Assembly: GCA_028284545.1 (NCBI GenBank)
Contig: JANQRN010000162.1
Coordinates: 1-32,877, forward strand
Length of the DNA stretch: 32,877 nucleotides
Direction: 5' to 3'
Origin: Rhodothermales bacterium
GTDB lineage: Bacteria; Bacteroidota; Rhodothermia; Rhodothermales; JABDKH01
The notes below the pieces were generated by a model. It was given only the letters and a program-made list of their open reading frames with translations. It made no database searches and was not told where the DNA came from. The position numbers were made by a program, and so were the translations under genes. This document shows positions 31,675-32,877 of this stretch, one piece after another (position 1 is the first letter of the stretch; the number at the start of each line of letters is the position of its first letter).

Positions 31675-32877
31675 ATGAAACTACGCTACAGCATTTACCC
31701 GACTGCAATTGCCCTGGTGTTTGGTCTCACCGGCTGCTACACCCAACTCGCAACGGTCGATCGCGACTACGACTATCCGCGCACGACGCGCGTTGAGGTG
31801 ATCGAGAGCGAAGACGGCACCATCGTCGAACGCGAGTACGTCGACGACTACGACGACAGCTACTACTACGAGGACGACACCTACTATACGCGCGGATACT
31901 ACCGTCGGTACTTTGATCGCTACTACGACGACTGGTATCCGTACAGCTATGGATACGGACACTACGATCCGTTCTATACCAGTTCGTTCTACTTCGGCGT
32001 GTCATTCGGCTCTCCGTGGTGGTATCGTCGCGCCTGGTGGGCACCTTCCTACTACAACTACTACAACAACTACTACCACTATTCGCCATACGCCTATGGC
32101 GGGTACTGGCCATACAACTACTATCGCTCACCGTACCGTTATCGGAACAGAAACTACGCTTCGCGCGGAACGTGGGGGCCTCGAGGTTCGTCGATTGGAC
32201 GTGACCTGGCAGCCGGCCGTACCGCAGGACGCAGTGTAACACGCGGCTATGATCGTGACGCCAGCGGGACCGAACGACGGGTCGGGCGCGCCACGACGAG
32301 GACGTCCTCCCGTGGCACAGCGTCCCGCGGCACTACTAGAAACTCAACGGCGCGCGGCACCACTCGAAGCTCAACGTCACGGGGGACGACGCGTAGTGCG
32401 ACCTCTCGCGGAACGACGACGCGAAGCTCGACGTCACGGGGTACCACTCGAAGCTCAACGTCTCGGGGAACTACGCGCAGCTCTACCTCTCGGGGTACAA
32501 CGACGCGTAGTTCAACCTCCCGCGGTACAACCCGTAGTTCGACGTCTCGAGGAACGACGCGTAGCTCAACGTCGCGTGGTACAACGCGTAGTTCGACCAC
32601 TCGGGGTACGACGCGCAGCTCTACCTCTCGGGGTACAACGACGCGTAGTTCAACCTCCCGTGGCACGACCCGTAGTTCGACCTCTCGAGGTACGACGCGT
32701 AGCTCAACGTCGCGCGGAACAACTCGGAGTTCGGCCTCGAGGGGGACGACTCGCTCGGCGCAGCGGAGTTCTGGAACCACTCGGCGTTCTTCGTCGGCAT
32801 CGCGTTCGTCCGGAAACCGGTCTTCGTCTGCTTCGCCGTCCAGGAGTACGCGACCGTCTTCTTCGGCGCGGTCATCG
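31675..32877 (+). CDS. Tyr/Asp-rich lipoprotein with Arg-Gly-Thr-Ser repeat tail, 3' end outside the window
   Basis: The frame runs 401 codons without a stop to the window edge, so the gene is partial. The N-terminus is a lipoprotein signal, with lipobox LTGC and acceptor C21. Residues 25-160 are extremely rich in Tyr, Asp and Trp (for example DDSYYYEDDTYYTRGYYRR), a composition seen in cell-surface or matrix-associated proteins. From about residue 223 the protein is a low-complexity array of units like RSSTSRGTT, strongly basic. The start could also be the in-frame ATG at 31660; both have a GAGG about 8-9 bases upstream. The opposite strand is also open through the repeats, but that is a by-product of their composition. 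I do not recognise the family. The surface location is inferred from the lipobox. Confidence 0.8.
   Translation, partial: MKLRYSIYPTAIALVFGLTGCYTQLATVDRDYDYPRTTRVEVIESEDGTIVEREYVDDYDDSYYYEDDTYYTRGYYRRYFDRYYDDWYPYSYGYGHYDPFYTSSFYFGVSFGSPWWYRRAWWAPSYYNYYNNYYHYSPYAYGGYWPYNYYRSPYRYRNRNYASRGTWGPRGSSIGRDLAAGRTAGRSVTRGYDRDASGTERRVGRATTRTSSRGTASRGTTRNSTARGTTRSSTSRGTTRSATSRGTTTRSSTSRGTTRSSTSRGTTRSSTSRGTTTRSSTSRGTTRSSTSRGTTRSSTSRGTTRSSTTRGTTRSSTSRGTTTRSSTSRGTTRSSTSRGTTRSSTSRGTTRSSASRGTTRSAQRSSGTTRRSSSASRSSGNRSSSASPSRSTRPSSSARSS
32341..32760 (+). repeat. Coding tandem repeat array (about 27-30 bp units, RSSTSRGTT)
   Basis: About 14-15 tandem units of 27 bp, some 30 bp through an extra ACG codon (RGTTT), encode RSSTSRGTT. 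Codon use within units varies synonymously (AGC/AGT/TCT/TCG/TCA for Ser; CGC/CGT/CGA/CGG for Arg) while the peptide is kept. A higher-order duplication is visible: a 138-bp block starting at 32473 recurs at 32611, with the first 50 bases identical. Confidence 0.9.

Noticed and set aside
32247-32780. Long minus-strand open frame with a repeating Val-Pro-Arg-Glu-Leu pattern
   Set aside because: It is the antisense reading of the plus-strand repeat array; the plus frame has a lipoprotein signal and a continuous non-repeat domain.

Overview
The window looks like chromosomal DNA from a GC-rich member of the Bacteroidota/Rhodothermota group, probably a Rhodothermales-like aquatic bacterium. The evidence is a TonB-dependent receptor with an N-terminal carboxypeptidase-regulatory-like domain, a short archaeal/eukaryotic-type prolyl-tRNA synthetase, several lipobox lipoproteins, and the order thrS-infC-rpmI-rplT-pheS-pheT-coiled-coil gene-zapA-(6S RNA). 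The placement is inferred from gene content, not from a phylogeny. I saw no insertion sequence, prophage or CRISPR array.

Layout. 84-1883 is an ABC exporter; the 83 bases before it hold nothing I can assign. 1954-3455 is a two-gene arsenosugar-type pair: a CxxC carboxymuconolactone-decarboxylase-fold protein followed 2 bases later by an ArsS-type radical SAM protein. Convergent to it is a thioredoxin-TPR (CnoX/YbbN-like) gene. Divergent from that is a TolB-like beta-propeller lipoprotein followed by the ribosome-assembly GTPase RsgA.

6660-13866 is a sugar-catabolism-like island in divergent and convergent units: a DapA/NPL-superfamily lyase coupled to a Rossmann epimerase-like protein, a TIM-barrel sugar isomerase/epimerase, a sodium:solute symporter, and a Tat-exported heparinase II/III-like polysaccharide lyase. 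Together they suggest export of a lyase, import of its product and intracellular keto-sugar breakdown. The substrate is unknown.

13969-17984 is a four-gene TroABCD-type Zn/Mn ABC importer operon in which both permeases carry a C-terminal cytoplasmic extension resembling a winged helix. It ends at a hairpin (17997-18026) that can terminate transcription from both sides.

17997-31418 is read mainly on the minus strand. From its upstream end it holds proS with a PAP2-like membrane protein, a TonB-dependent receptor, tRNA-Val(GAC) with a terminator, thrS, infC, rpmI, rplT, a strong terminator, pheS, pheT, a small coiled-coil protein, zapA and a probable 6S RNA. A small unrecognised gene (26178-26573) lies on the plus strand inside this stretch.

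The right edge (31675 to the window end) is an open-ended lipoprotein gene with a Tyr/Asp-rich domain followed by a long Arg-Gly-Thr-Ser repeat array containing a 138-bp higher-order duplication. The points most worth checking are this repeat lipoprotein, the sugar island with its degenerate epimerase, the double winged-helix fusion in the metal permeases, the arsenosugar pair and the 6S RNA candidate. None is demonstrated to be a new system from sequence alone.
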